Of a stretch of 8,411 nt of DNA, positions 1 through 6,691 are shown one piece after another. The DNA is from Pseudomonadota bacterium (lineage in GTDB: Bacteria; Pseudomonadota; Alphaproteobacteria; Rhodospirillales; UBA2165), in assembly GCA_027592155.1 (NCBI GenBank), contig JAQCKY010000071.1, positions 1 through 8,411 of the forward strand. Reading direction: 5' to 3'. The notes below the pieces were generated by a model. That model had not been told where the DNA came from, searched no databases, and saw nothing but the letters and a program-made list of their open reading frames with translations. Each line of letters starts with the position of its first letter. The stretch's first letter is position 1. A program made the translations under genes and the position numbers.

Positions 1-408
1 CGGCGCGGCGATTTTCCGCAAGGACCGGAACACCCGCTCGATATCGTCGAGGTACCCGATCGTGTCCGAGAGCACGATGTAGTCGAAGGGACCATCGAGG
101 CCGGAAATAAAATCATCGTCTTCCGCGTCGCCGACAAGAAATGTTAGATCGGGATGATTGCGCTGAGCCGTCTCTACCATCCGGGCACTAAAATCGACGC
201 CAACTCCGTGGCTTGGCTTCAATTGCGCGAGGAGATCGCCGGTTCCGCAGCCAAGCTCAAGAACACGTGCGCCGGCTGGCACGACGAATTGCGTATAACG
301 TCTATCGTCGTCGTAATAGGCGCGGTTGCGCGATATCCAGCGATCACGGTCATCAGAAAGACTTTCGAAATGAGCGCGGATAGCGTCTTTGCGAGGCGTC
401 ATAAGCAT
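1..408 (-). CDS. Class I SAM-dependent methyltransferase, partial (C-terminus beyond left edge)
   Basis: I translated this by hand because the frame runs off the left edge; 136 codons are visible. The fold is a Rossmann-like class I methyltransferase. Motif I, ELGCGTGDLL (about residues 51-60), forms the SAM-binding loop. VDFS (71-74) supplies the acidic residue at the end of strand 2, GDAEDDD (93-99) is motif II-like, and DYIVLSDTIGYLDD (109-122) is the post-motif strand and helix. The N-terminal region with FESLSDDRDRW and YYDDDRRY resembles small-molecule or sugar methyltransferases found in glycan loci. Two in-frame ATGs (408 and 402, Met-Leu-Met) are possible starts. A TGA at 418-420 blocks any further extension, and neither start has a clear Shine-Dalgarno sequence. 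It follows the GT-C gene after a 108-nt gap, so it may be expressed separately. The substrate cannot be told; O-methylation of a sugar or lipid carrier is a guess. Confidence 0.88.
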   Translation of the reverse strand, partial: MLMTPRKDAIRAHFESLSDDRDRWISRNRAYYDDDRRYTQFVVPAGARVLELGCGTGDLLAQLKPSHGVGVDFSARMVETAQRNHPDLTFLVGDAEDDDFISGLDGPFDYIVLSDTIGYLDDIERVFRSLRKIAAP

Positions 409-439
409 TGGGTTGGGTCAAATGTCCGTAATTTGTGGG

Positions 440-493
440 TGAAACCGATCCGGCACACGACCGCCAAAGGGCGTTTGGAATTAGTCGGTTTCA
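440..493. repeat. Inverted repeat with nested stem-loop in the gap before the methyltransferase gene
   Basis: A perfect 9-bp inverted repeat, TGAAACCGA (440-448) and TCGGTTTCA (485-493), is separated by 36 nt. The spacer holds two mutually exclusive small hairpins: CGCC-AAAG-GGCG (462-473) and CCAAA-GGGCG-TTTGG (464-478). It fills the 108-nt gap between the GT-C stop (517) and the methyltransferase start (408). No run of T follows on the minus strand, so it is not a classical intrinsic terminator. It could be an attenuator-like leader, a processing site or an operator. No convincing promoter boxes were seen in the gap. Confidence 0.5.
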
Positions 494-516
494 GCCGAGA
501 CTGCAACCTTAGAACG

Positions 517-1908
517 CTAACCTAACGAAGACGCCGGTTTGCGCTGGAACCGTCGAAAGAGGGTAAGCAAGGCGAGTGCTTGAAATACAATAAGGATCGG
601 TTCGAACGGCAGTCGGTATTTTGGCGTTCCAACCGGCCCGTTGACGAGCAGGAAATATCCAATTGCCAGAGTTCCGAATAGCGCAGGCCATACCGTGTGG
701 CGCATCAGCACGATCCAGCCGTAAAATTGCAAACCTACGCAGAAAGTACTGGCGATCAATCCGATGGCAACCCAAGTCAAATAGGTCGGATCGTTTCCTT
801 CCAGAAAAGACCAAAGACGTCCCATTACGGACGTTCCCCTCGAATCCATCAAACTATTCCTGTTATAGGTGCGAATTCTAGGGTCCATAATCACGGCGGG
901 TGTTCCCAGATTAAGCGCCGCTCCATAAAGCCATGCTTTCAGAACTGATTGTATTGGAATTTTTCGAAACTCTTGTTTTGCGAACGCGACTTGCATCGCT
1001 GCAGCTTCAAATGGATTCGATATATTCACCTCCAACCCATTACGTTGCATTTGAAAACGATGCCGTTCTTGAATCTTCTGCGCTTCTTCGGTGAAGGTCT
1101 TCCCTTTCTCCAAACTATTCACGTAACCAACGACCCAATTCAACAAATGGGTGCCCCCTTGAGCAGTGAGCTGGAAGGAATCGTAATTGTTCGCATTCCG
1201 TAACAGCAATGGCGACACGACAACCAGGCCCGCTCCTAGTATCGCAATGCTAGCAAACAATCCGGAATGCCAATTGCCCAAAATCTTACGTGATATGAAA
1301 GGCGCGCTGATGGCCATTGAGATCGGAATATACAAAGCCACGGAACGGGTCATAATCGCGCCGCCGCACAGTATGCCGACGACCACCGCATCTGCCAAAC
1401 GCGCCGACTTTAAATACTTAGAAGCGAAGTAGAGGACGCCCGTGAACAAGAATAGAAATAGACTGTCGCTTAGTATGAGTTGGCTATGGATCACGAGATT
1501 TGGCCAAGCGGCGGCAAGCAGCCCTGCCAGTAAGCCTGTCGAGCGCGTCAACTGCGCGCCGAGCAGGCCAATCAACATGCAGGTTCCAGTATCGAGGATA
1601 GATTGAGCGATGAGGACGGGCCATAGCATGTCATCAAAGATCCAACGAAACGGCACTAAAAATAGATGGTAAAGTGGCACGCGCTCCGTCTCAGGCACAA
1701 ACCCGCCACCCTCTGCACGAGAGAAATATCCAGAATCGAGCCAAGCTTTCGCGCCATCCCAATATATCGGAGAATCTCCAGCGAATGCATAAAGCGAAGG
1801 ATCGTCAATCGAAATCCAATTCAAGATGCGGATGACGAGTGCAGCCAGAAATATTGCGACGAGATTGCTACGCGTAAGGCCAGCGGTTTCGGACAAATCT
1901 ATTGCCAT
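517..1908 (-). CDS. Polytopic GT-C glycosyltransferase (PMT_2 / ArnT-like family)
   Basis: A 463-residue integral membrane protein with roughly ten hydrophobic segments. The first is at about residues 15-32 and the last at about 436-450. Family signs: an acidic first periplasmic loop (DD at 35-36, then GDSPIYWDGAKAW at 45-57, where GT-C enzymes carry catalytic or metal-binding acids); LSDSLFLFLF (146-155), in the place of the family's conserved L-S/T-E motif; MTRSVALYIP (186-195); and a late KYRLPFEPILIV (430-441), a C-terminal signature of PMT_2 proteins. GT-C enzymes transfer a sugar from a polyprenyl-phosphate donor at the periplasmic face. The acceptor here is unknown. Its ATG lies 3 nt after the TAA of the aldo/keto reductase gene, implying translational coupling; no strong Shine-Dalgarno sequence is visible. 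Parts of the gene are clearly A+T richer than the sugar-nucleotide genes upstream. A lipid A or protein O-glycosylation role cannot be excluded. Confidence 0.85.
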   Translation of the reverse strand: MAIDLSETAGLTRSNLVAIFLAALVIRILNWISIDDPSLYAFAGDSPIYWDGAKAWLDSGYFSRAEGGGFVPETERVPLYHLFLVPFRWIFDDMLWPVLIAQSILDTGTCMLIGLLGAQLTRSTGLLAGLLAAAWPNLVIHSQLILSDSLFLFLFTGVLYFASKYLKSARLADAVVVGILCGGAIMTRSVALYIPISMAISAPFISRKILGNWHSGLFASIAILGAGLVVVSPLLLRNANNYDSFQLTAQGGTHLLNWVVGYVNSLEKGKTFTEEAQKIQERHRFQMQRNGLEVNISNPFEAAAMQVAFAKQEFRKIPIQSVLKAWLYGAALNLGTPAVIMDPRIRTYNRNSLMDSRGTSVMGRLWSFLEGNDPTYLTWVAIGLIASTFCVGLQFYGWIVLMRHTVWPALFGTLAIGYFLLVNGPVGTPKYRLPFEPILIVFQALALLTLFRRFQRKPASSLG

Positions 1909-1911
1909 CCG

Positions 1912-2808
1912 TTATGTTCGATTCCGTTTAGGCCAATTGCTCGGTTGCAGGATATTATGATCTTCGATCGCCAAATCGGCAAAATTCATCTCAAGGCCTT
2001 TGCATCTCTCAAATGCCAACCGAATGCCGAGCCACTCGTCCGAAGTCGTAGCACCAGCTATAACGTAGTCCACTTCCTGCACATGTCGGACAAAGGCCAA
2101 ACATGTCTCCAGCGGCCCTGCATCGCTTGACGCGACTCTTATTCGTGCGAACCGCCGGGCAATCGGCTGCATAAAGTCTGGCAACGTGTCCGGTTCGGCG
2201 AGCAACATGCCTTGCAAGAAGATTGACCGGACATGAATCTCGACCCCGAGCGATTTCAATTTTGCCAAATGCCCGCTTCTCAAGAGCCTTTGATCGGCAA
2301 TACTAAGCGGCAGTTGCACGATATCCGGTATGAAAACGTCCAGCACGCCGTCAAGTTCATCCGCCGTATATATCGACACGCCAATTTTCCGGACCAAGCC
2401 CGTGTCCCGCAGCGTCGCGAGCGTTTCGATCAATCGCTCTCCCCCCGGCAGCAATACGTCGGTAGCATGATGGACTAGGAGGCCGTGTAGGGAGTCGCGC
2501 CGCAACCGCTGTAGAGAGCTGAGGAATGTTGCGCGCACCAACTCAGCATGGACCCGCTCGAAACTCGTCAAATGGGGTTGGACCGCGGATTTGGTAACAA
2601 TCCTGCAGGCGCGACTGTCGGGAAGCAAACCACCAAGTCGCGCTTCGGCATCTCCGTAGGCGGGTGCGGTATCGATAATACCGATCTCGGCGTTTAAGGC
2701 ATCGTCGAGGATTTCAGCGACCGTCGCGTCGGAGGGCTTGCCGATTGTATTGGCGACACCGTAGTCGAGCCCGAATTGAACCGTACCCAAACCCAATTGA
2801 GGTGCCAT
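1912..2808 (-). CDS. Aldo/keto reductase family oxidoreductase
   Basis: A soluble NAD(P)H-dependent (beta/alpha)8 oxidoreductase. From the ATG at 2808 it has 298 residues, a normal length for short AKRs. The N-terminus APQLGLGTVQFGLDYG is the typical first strand. The catalytic tetrad can be placed: Asp in IIDTAPAYG (about 46), Tyr in the same motif (about 51), Lys in VTKSAV (about 73), and His in LLVHHATD (about 113). The 3' part contains VDYVIAGATTSDEW, the cofactor-site region. An upstream ATG at 2835 (14-nt overlap with the GT4 stop) and a TTG at 2871 are in frame. I prefer 2808 because family members begin just before this strand; no start has a good Shine-Dalgarno sequence. AKRs of this type recur in O-antigen and spore-coat polysaccharide loci with undefined substrates. 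Reduction of a keto-sugar or a sugar-derived aldehyde is an inference from the neighbours. Confidence 0.88.
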   Translation of the reverse strand: MAPQLGLGTVQFGLDYGVANTIGKPSDATVAEILDDALNAEIGIIDTAPAYGDAEARLGGLLPDSRACRIVTKSAVQPHLTSFERVHAELVRATFLSSLQRLRRDSLHGLLVHHATDVLLPGGERLIETLATLRDTGLVRKIGVSIYTADELDGVLDVFIPDIVQLPLSIADQRLLRSGHLAKLKSLGVEIHVRSIFLQGMLLAEPDTLPDFMQPIARRFARIRVASSDAGPLETCLAFVRHVQEVDYVIAGATTSDEWLGIRLAFERCKGLEMNFADLAIEDHNILQPSNWPKRNRT

Positions 2809-2821
2809 GCGTTCGGTTGTG

Positions 2822-3901
2822 TCAGTTGGCGGCATCTGTTGACAATATTTGCATGAAATCTCGCTCGACAACGGACAACAAGAATACGTCCGGCAGCAAA
2901 CTCGGCCGCGGTGTCGCTTCCGGTCGGTGCGTAATGGATTTCATAGCTGCGACAAACGGCTCTCCGGCAGTGGCTAATTGGATTGCACCATCTGCTGCCA
3001 AGGCCGCAACCTCGCCAATGCCGCCAGCTTCTGGTGTCGAGATGACCGGTGTGCCGCAGGCCAGCGCTTCCAGCGCCGCATTGGGCATTCCTTCCCACCT
3101 AGACGGTAAAAGAAATGCATCCGCCGCTGCATAATAGCGCCATGGATTGTTTTGAAAGCCTAAAAATTCCACCCGATCCGATATCCCCAAATCGATTGCT
3201 TGGCGTTGCAGCGACGGTAATAAGGGGCCGTCTCCGAGAAGCCTTAACCGAGCCTGTTCGGGCAGCTCCACCAACATGTTCAAGAGACGATCAAAGCCTT
3301 TCTGTTCAGTCAAACGGCCTGATGCCACAAAAGTAACTCCGTCGGTCGACGCGATAGTCGCGCTTGCCAAGGCCCTAAGACCCGCGACATCCACAGGGTT
3401 ACGCAGCAAGCGTAGTCGGCAGCTCGGAAGCGAAAATTCGCGGCGGAGGTTTTCCAAAATCGCTTGCGACGGACAGATCACCGCCTGCGCGCGGGGATAG
3501 AGAAATCGATACAGAAGCCGGATCAGTCCGGGCCAACGGAAGGCTTGAAGGGTCGCTGTGGGTTCGTTCGCTTCGCGGACGATAAAACGCGTCTTTGAGA
3601 AGCCAATTCGACAGGCCAGCAAGACCGAAAGGTTCAAATATCCCATTGTCGTCACGACGAGTTCTGGCGATAAACGCTTCAAGACACGTCGGAGCGGGAT
3701 GAGAGCCGCTCGTATTCTGGGGCAATCGAGACTCAGTACCGGGATGTGGAGGGCAACATCGCGCCGTAAGGGGCCGCTTTCCTCAAGGACGACGATCCGG
3801 GCATCAAATCGATCCTGGTCGAGCCCGTTTGCGAGCTTGAGCATAACGCGTTCTGCGCCCCCGCCCGCGAATGACGGCAGGATAAAGACGACCGTCTGCA
3901 T
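2822..3901 (-). CDS. GT4 family (GT-B fold) glycosyltransferase
   Basis: A 359-residue retaining glycosyltransferase of the GT4 type (Glycos_transf_4 plus Glycos_transf_1 domains). Positions are counted from the ATG at 3901. The N-terminal domain opens with a strand and the loop FAGGGAERVML (11-21), typical of GT4 acceptor domains. The C-terminal domain has FVASGRLTEQKGFDRLL (191-207), RLLGDGPLLPSL (220-231), EFLGF (245-249), and the EX7E nucleotide-sugar motif EGMPNAALE (270-278), followed by ALACGTPVI. These residues bind the sugar nucleotide. It acts in the cytoplasm, probably at the inner membrane face, adding one sugar to a lipid-linked acceptor; donor and acceptor are unknown. A TTG four codons upstream (3913) is an alternative start. 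The ATG leaves 19 nt after the aminotransferase stop. The short C-terminus, rich in hydrophobic and charged residues, shows no extra domain. Confidence 0.92.
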   Translation of the reverse strand: MQTVVFILPSFAGGGAERVMLKLANGLDQDRFDARIVVLEESGPLRRDVALHIPVLSLDCPRIRAALIPLRRVLKRLSPELVVTTMGYLNLSVLLACRIGFSKTRFIVREANEPTATLQAFRWPGLIRLLYRFLYPRAQAVICPSQAILENLRREFSLPSCRLRLLRNPVDVAGLRALASATIASTDGVTFVASGRLTEQKGFDRLLNMLVELPEQARLRLLGDGPLLPSLQRQAIDLGISDRVEFLGFQNNPWRYYAAADAFLLPSRWEGMPNAALEALACGTPVISTPEAGGIGEVAALAADGAIQLATAGEPFVAAMKSITHRPEATPRPSLLPDVFLLSVVERDFMQILSTDAAN

Positions 3902-3920
3902 GAGCTTGGGCAAACCAACG

Positions 3921-5054
3921 TCAGGACACGGCGGCGCGAATGTGCGCGCTAATACTGTCTATCGTCTCTTCGTCTAAATATGGGTGCATCGGCAAACAAA
4001 GGATTCTTTTGGACAAGGTTTCGCTGGCCGGGAGTGAGCCCGCTCCGTCCCCGAATTCAATATATGCAGATTGCAAATGCATCGGCTTCGGATAGTAGAT
4101 CGCCGTAGGAATCCCGTTCTCCTTCAAACGTCCGGCGACGGCATCGCGGTCATCCAGCAAGATCGCATATTGTGCCCAAGCACTCTGCGACGCGTTGTCG
4201 ATCAACGGCGTTGTGACGACCCCCGCTAGGCGCTCCGTATACATACCAGCAACTTGTTTTCGGGCGTTGAGTTCATCTTGAAAGATTGAAATCTTCGCTA
4301 ACAAGACCGCCGCCTGCAAAGTGTCGAGCCGGCTGTTCAGGCCGATGCGGGCGATATCGTATTTCTCAGCACCTTTACCATGAGCCCGGATCGAGCGGAA
4401 CTGCGCCGCGCGGTCAGGATCGTCGGTGATCAACGCACCCCCGTCGCCGTAGCACCCCAAAGGCTTGGCGGGAAAGAAACTGGTCGCGGTCACAGGCGCT
4501 AAAGTCCCGACGCGATCTTCTCCTAGCGACGCGCCGAAGCTTTGCGCGGCATCGGCCAGTAGAAACAGATCATCGACCTGACAGATTGTCGTTAACTCTT
4601 CATAATTTGCAGGCAGGCCAAACAAATCGACGGCGACGATCGCGCGCGGACGGAGACGACCCTCCTGGCGAACCGCTTCGATTTTGGCACGTAAATCGTC
4701 GGTGTCGATATTAAAGGTCCGGCCGTCTACCTCGCAGAATACCGGCTCGGCTCCGCGCAATAACACGACTTCCGCAGTCGCGGCAAAAGTAAAGCTGGGC
4801 AGGAAAACCGCATCACCTGGACCGATACCCTCAGCCATTAAAGCAATGTGCAGCGCATCGGTGCCGTTGGCGACGCATACAGACTCTTGTGCTTCGGCGA
4901 AAGCGGCCAACGCGTCTTCGAATTCGGCGACCTCCGGTCCCATGATGTATTGCCCATGCGCCAAGACACGGTTCATGCGTTCGTCGAGTTGCGGTTTCAG
5001 ACGAGCTTGCTGCGCTTTCAAATCAACGAACGCAATATTTGTAGGCGTGGACAT
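3921..5054 (-). CDS. wbpE: DegT/DnrJ/EryC1/StrS aminotransferase, WbpE/WlbC-like (UDP-3-oxo-GlcNAcA aminotransferase)
   Basis: A 377-residue fold-type I PLP enzyme. Visible family features in order: the opening IAFVDLKAQQ (7-16), HGQYIMGPEV (33-42), NGTDALHIAL (63-72) contacting the PLP phosphate, the PLP-ring Asp168 in ADAAQSFGAS, the Schiff-base lysine K197 in SFFPAKPLGCYGDGGA, NSRLDTLQAA (240-249) and LPMHPYLDEE (354-363). These segments match what I know of Pseudomonas WbpE and Bordetella WlbC more closely than other StrS-type enzymes. Those enzymes transfer an amino group from glutamate to C3 of UDP-2-acetamido-3-keto-glucuronic acid. The start is well supported: ATG at 5054, a GAAGG ribosome binding site 6 nt upstream, and a stop of the acetyltransferase gene just before. 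Genes for the preceding (dehydrogenase) and following (acetyltransferase) steps lie directly upstream, supporting this call. A different 3-keto sugar nucleotide substrate remains possible. Confidence 0.9.
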   Translation of the reverse strand: MSTPTNIAFVDLKAQQARLKPQLDERMNRVLAHGQYIMGPEVAEFEDALAAFAEAQESVCVANGTDALHIALMAEGIGPGDAVFLPSFTFAATAEVVLLRGAEPVFCEVDGRTFNIDTDDLRAKIEAVRQEGRLRPRAIVAVDLFGLPANYEELTTICQVDDLFLLADAAQSFGASLGEDRVGTLAPVTATSFFPAKPLGCYGDGGALITDDPDRAAQFRSIRAHGKGAEKYDIARIGLNSRLDTLQAAVLLAKISIFQDELNARKQVAGMYTERLAGVVTTPLIDNASQSAWAQYAILLDDRDAVAGRLKENGIPTAIYYPKPMHLQSAYIEFGDGAGSLPASETLSKRILCLPMHPYLDEETIDSISAHIRAAVS

Positions 5055-5060
5055 ATTCAG

Positions 5061-5065
5061 CCTTC
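5061..5065 (-). promoter_or_regulatory. Ribosome binding site of the wbpE-like gene
   Basis: GAAGG on the minus strand, 6 nt before the ATG at 5054. It overlaps the last codons and TGA of the acetyltransferase gene. It is the clearest Shine-Dalgarno sequence in the window and fixes the aminotransferase start. Confidence 0.7.
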
Positions 5066-5627
5066 AGGTAAGTTGTGCTAATCCGGTTTCGGTTTTTTGA
5101 TAGGCTTCGCCAGTGCGCGGACATATAAAATCCGGGCCGAGGCGATCTCCGGTCCGGCTGACCCAACCAATCGGACGCGCCGGCGTGCCGATGACCAACT
5201 GATGGTCGAGTACATTACGGGTGACAGTGGCACCGGCGCCAACCATAGCGAAGCGGCCGATCGTCGTGCCGCATATAATTGTCGCATTGGCGCCGATCGA
5301 GGCGCCTGTCCGCACGAGCGTTGGCAAGAATTCATCCTTGCGTTCGACAAATGCGCGCGGCGTTAGGACATTGGTGAATACACAGGACGGACCGCAAAAC
5401 ACGTCATCTTCCAGCGTGACGCCGTTGTAGAGTGAGACATTATTCTGGATTTTACATCCGTTTCCAATCGAGACGTCCGGGCCTGCCATAACATTTTGAC
5501 CGAGTACACATGATGTACCGATGCGCGAGCGCGACAGGACGTGGCAAAAATGCCATATTTTGGTGCCGGGACCGATGTGGACATCACTATCGATTAGCGC
5601 CGTCTCATGAATGAAATACTCAGGCAT
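5064..5627 (-). CDS. wbpD: Left-handed beta-helix N-acetyltransferase, WbpD/WlbB-like
   Basis: A 187-residue hexapeptide-repeat acyltransferase, the usual WbpD length. Imperfect isoleucine/valine-led hexapeptides cover most of residues 10-150, for example DSDVHIGPGTKIWHF, VSIGNGCKIQNNVS, ASIGANATIICGTTIG and AMVGAGATVTRNV. KIQNNVSLYNGVTLEDDVF (59-77) and CGPSCVFTNV (78-87) are hallmark WbpD/WlbB segments, including the conserved Asn in the FTN triplet. ERKDEF (95-100) followed by TLVRTGA is also family-typical, as is the GTPARPIGWVS end of the helix. WbpD acetylates the C3 amine of UDP-GlcNAc(3NH2)A with acetyl-CoA and acts as a trimer. The ATG at 5627 sits inside the end of the dehydrogenase gene (8-nt overlap ATGCCTGA), implying translational coupling. 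The C-terminal tail FICPRTGEAY resembles the short tail of relatives. The acyl donor cannot be proven from sequence. Confidence 0.93.
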   Translation of the reverse strand: MPEYFIHETALIDSDVHIGPGTKIWHFCHVLSRSRIGTSCVLGQNVMAGPDVSIGNGCKIQNNVSLYNGVTLEDDVFCGPSCVFTNVLTPRAFVERKDEFLPTLVRTGASIGANATIICGTTIGRFAMVGAGATVTRNVLDHQLVIGTPARPIGWVSRTGDRLGPDFICPRTGEAYQKTETGLAQLT

Positions 5628-6612
5628 CGTCTGGAATCTGAATCGCTGTTCCGCTTGTCAAAGATCGCTGACAGGCGTCGAGAATGGACAGGACTCGCCT
5701 GCCTTCTGCCGCATCCGATTCTGGACGCACATTGTGTTCGATGCAGTCGAGAAAATGGCGACATTCATTCTGCAAAGGCTCATCGTCATTGTACGCTAAT
5801 GGTATACTTTCGGCCTTCGTTATAGTTGGTATCTCTCCCTCCCAATCAATTACATGGGGATAGAGCAAGAGCTTCTCCGCACCAGAACGAACATCATCGA
5901 AGACAATCATTCCGTCACTCCCGACAACAACGAGACGGTGATCCTTAAACGGATGCAACCAAGAAACAAAAATATGCGCTTGCAGATTTCCGCTAAACGT
6001 AAAATGCGACAACGTCGTATCAGCGACACCCTCGCTAAGGTATGCCCCACCATTGGTGAGCACCTGCGTGGGAACTCGGTTCGTCAGAGCGAGGATCATG
6101 GAGATGTCATGCGGTGCAAAAGACCATAGTGCGTTTTCTTCGCGGCGGACTTTCCCAAGGGACAGCCGTGTTGAATAAATGTATCGCAAAGTTCCGATCT
6201 TGCCGTCATGTACGGCAGCACGCAGTGCACGGAAGGCTGGATGATAAAGCATCAAATGACCAACCATCAAGATCCGGCCCGCTGTATCGGCTTGTACTTG
6301 TAACGCCGCCGCTTCGGCAAGATCGAGACAGAGCGGTTTCTCGACGAAGACATGCTTCCTAGCCGCCAATGCGTCGCGGGAAATCTGGCCATGGGTAATC
6401 GCTGGAGTGGAAATCGCCACTGCGTCGATGTTAGATGCCGCAAAAAGATCCTCGACGCTACCGAAACACGGGATATCCGGATAATTCTTGGCGATCGCAT
6501 CTAGTGCGGCCGGATCCGTATCGCAAATCCCCGCGAGGGAGCCGAGCGCATTAAAGTTCCGTACGAGATTGCGACCCCAGTAACCGGTTCCAATAACCCC
6601 TGTCGTTATCAT
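5620..6612 (-). CDS. Gfo/Idh/MocA family NAD(P)-dependent sugar (nucleotide) dehydrogenase
   Basis: A 330-residue two-domain oxidoreductase. The N-terminal Rossmann domain begins TGVIGTGYWGRNLVRNF, with the dinucleotide loop GTGYWG at 8-13. An acidic residue ends strand 2 (ICDTD, 29-33), pointing to NAD(H). VAISTPAITH (65-74) precedes the signature VEKPL (90-94) with catalytic-type Lys92. GHLMLYHPAF (118-127) and the helix motif FAPHDISMIL (165-174), with His168 and Asp169, belong to the substrate domain. By context it should make the 3-keto sugar for the WbpE-like aminotransferase, i.e. the WbpB/WlbA step. The N-terminus, however, does not resemble the WbpB type I remember, which has a longer GAAGYIAPRH loop, so I give no symbol. 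The start is unambiguous: ATG at 6612, with a TAA three codons upstream in frame. It lies 79 nt after the amidotransferase-like gene. Confidence 0.9.
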   Translation of the reverse strand: MITTGVIGTGYWGRNLVRNFNALGSLAGICDTDPAALDAIAKNYPDIPCFGSVEDLFAASNIDAVAISTPAITHGQISRDALAARKHVFVEKPLCLDLAEAAALQVQADTAGRILMVGHLMLYHPAFRALRAAVHDGKIGTLRYIYSTRLSLGKVRREENALWSFAPHDISMILALTNRVPTQVLTNGGAYLSEGVADTTLSHFTFSGNLQAHIFVSWLHPFKDHRLVVVGSDGMIVFDDVRSGAEKLLLYPHVIDWEGEIPTITKAESIPLAYNDDEPLQNECRHFLDCIEHNVRPESDAAEGRRVLSILDACQRSLTSGTAIQIPDDA

Positions 6613-6691
6613 TCTAACTTAAGCTCTCAACTGAAGTTGATGTTAATTTCTATAGTCAGGACGCGGCCCAAGCGCTCATACACAGTGCGGT
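6613..6691 (-). other. 79-nt intergenic gap with a short palindrome
   Basis: This is the largest gap ahead of the dehydrogenase gene. It contains TCAACT-GA-AGTTGA (6627-6640), a 6-bp inverted repeat with a 2-nt centre, and the palindrome CTTAAG (6618-6623) just before the start codon. The spacing is too tight for an RNA hairpin, so a protein-binding site is more plausible than a terminator. A TATAGA hexamer lies upstream on the minus strand but has no properly spaced -35 partner, so I do not call a promoter. Confidence 0.3.

Noticed and set aside
440..493. Intrinsic terminator after the GT-C gene
   Set aside because: The dyad has a long spacer and no following T-run on the minus strand.
509..814. 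A 101-codon minus-strand frame overlapping the end of the GT-C gene
   Set aside because: It is an out-of-frame overlap with the conserved KYRLPFEP-containing C-terminus, and no homology is apparent.
1666..2130. A 154-codon plus-strand open frame antisense to the GT-C and aldo/keto reductase genes
   Set aside because: It lies across two well-supported minus-strand genes and their junction, and its translation has no recognisable domain. It is a shadow frame.
2809..2871. TTG at 2871 as the start of the aldo/keto reductase
   Set aside because: It would overlap the GT4 gene by 50 nt, uses a rare start codon, and adds residues absent from family members. The ATGs at 2808 or 2835 are better.
3558..3977. 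A 139-codon plus-strand open frame antisense to the GT4 gene
   Set aside because: The translation is a low-complexity Arg/Ser/Thr-rich product typical of an antisense frame, and the opposite strand has clear GT4 motifs.
4684..5100. A 138-codon plus-strand open frame antisense to the aminotransferase gene
   Set aside because: It is Ser/Ala/Lys-rich without domains and is fully explained by the WbpE-like gene on the other strand.
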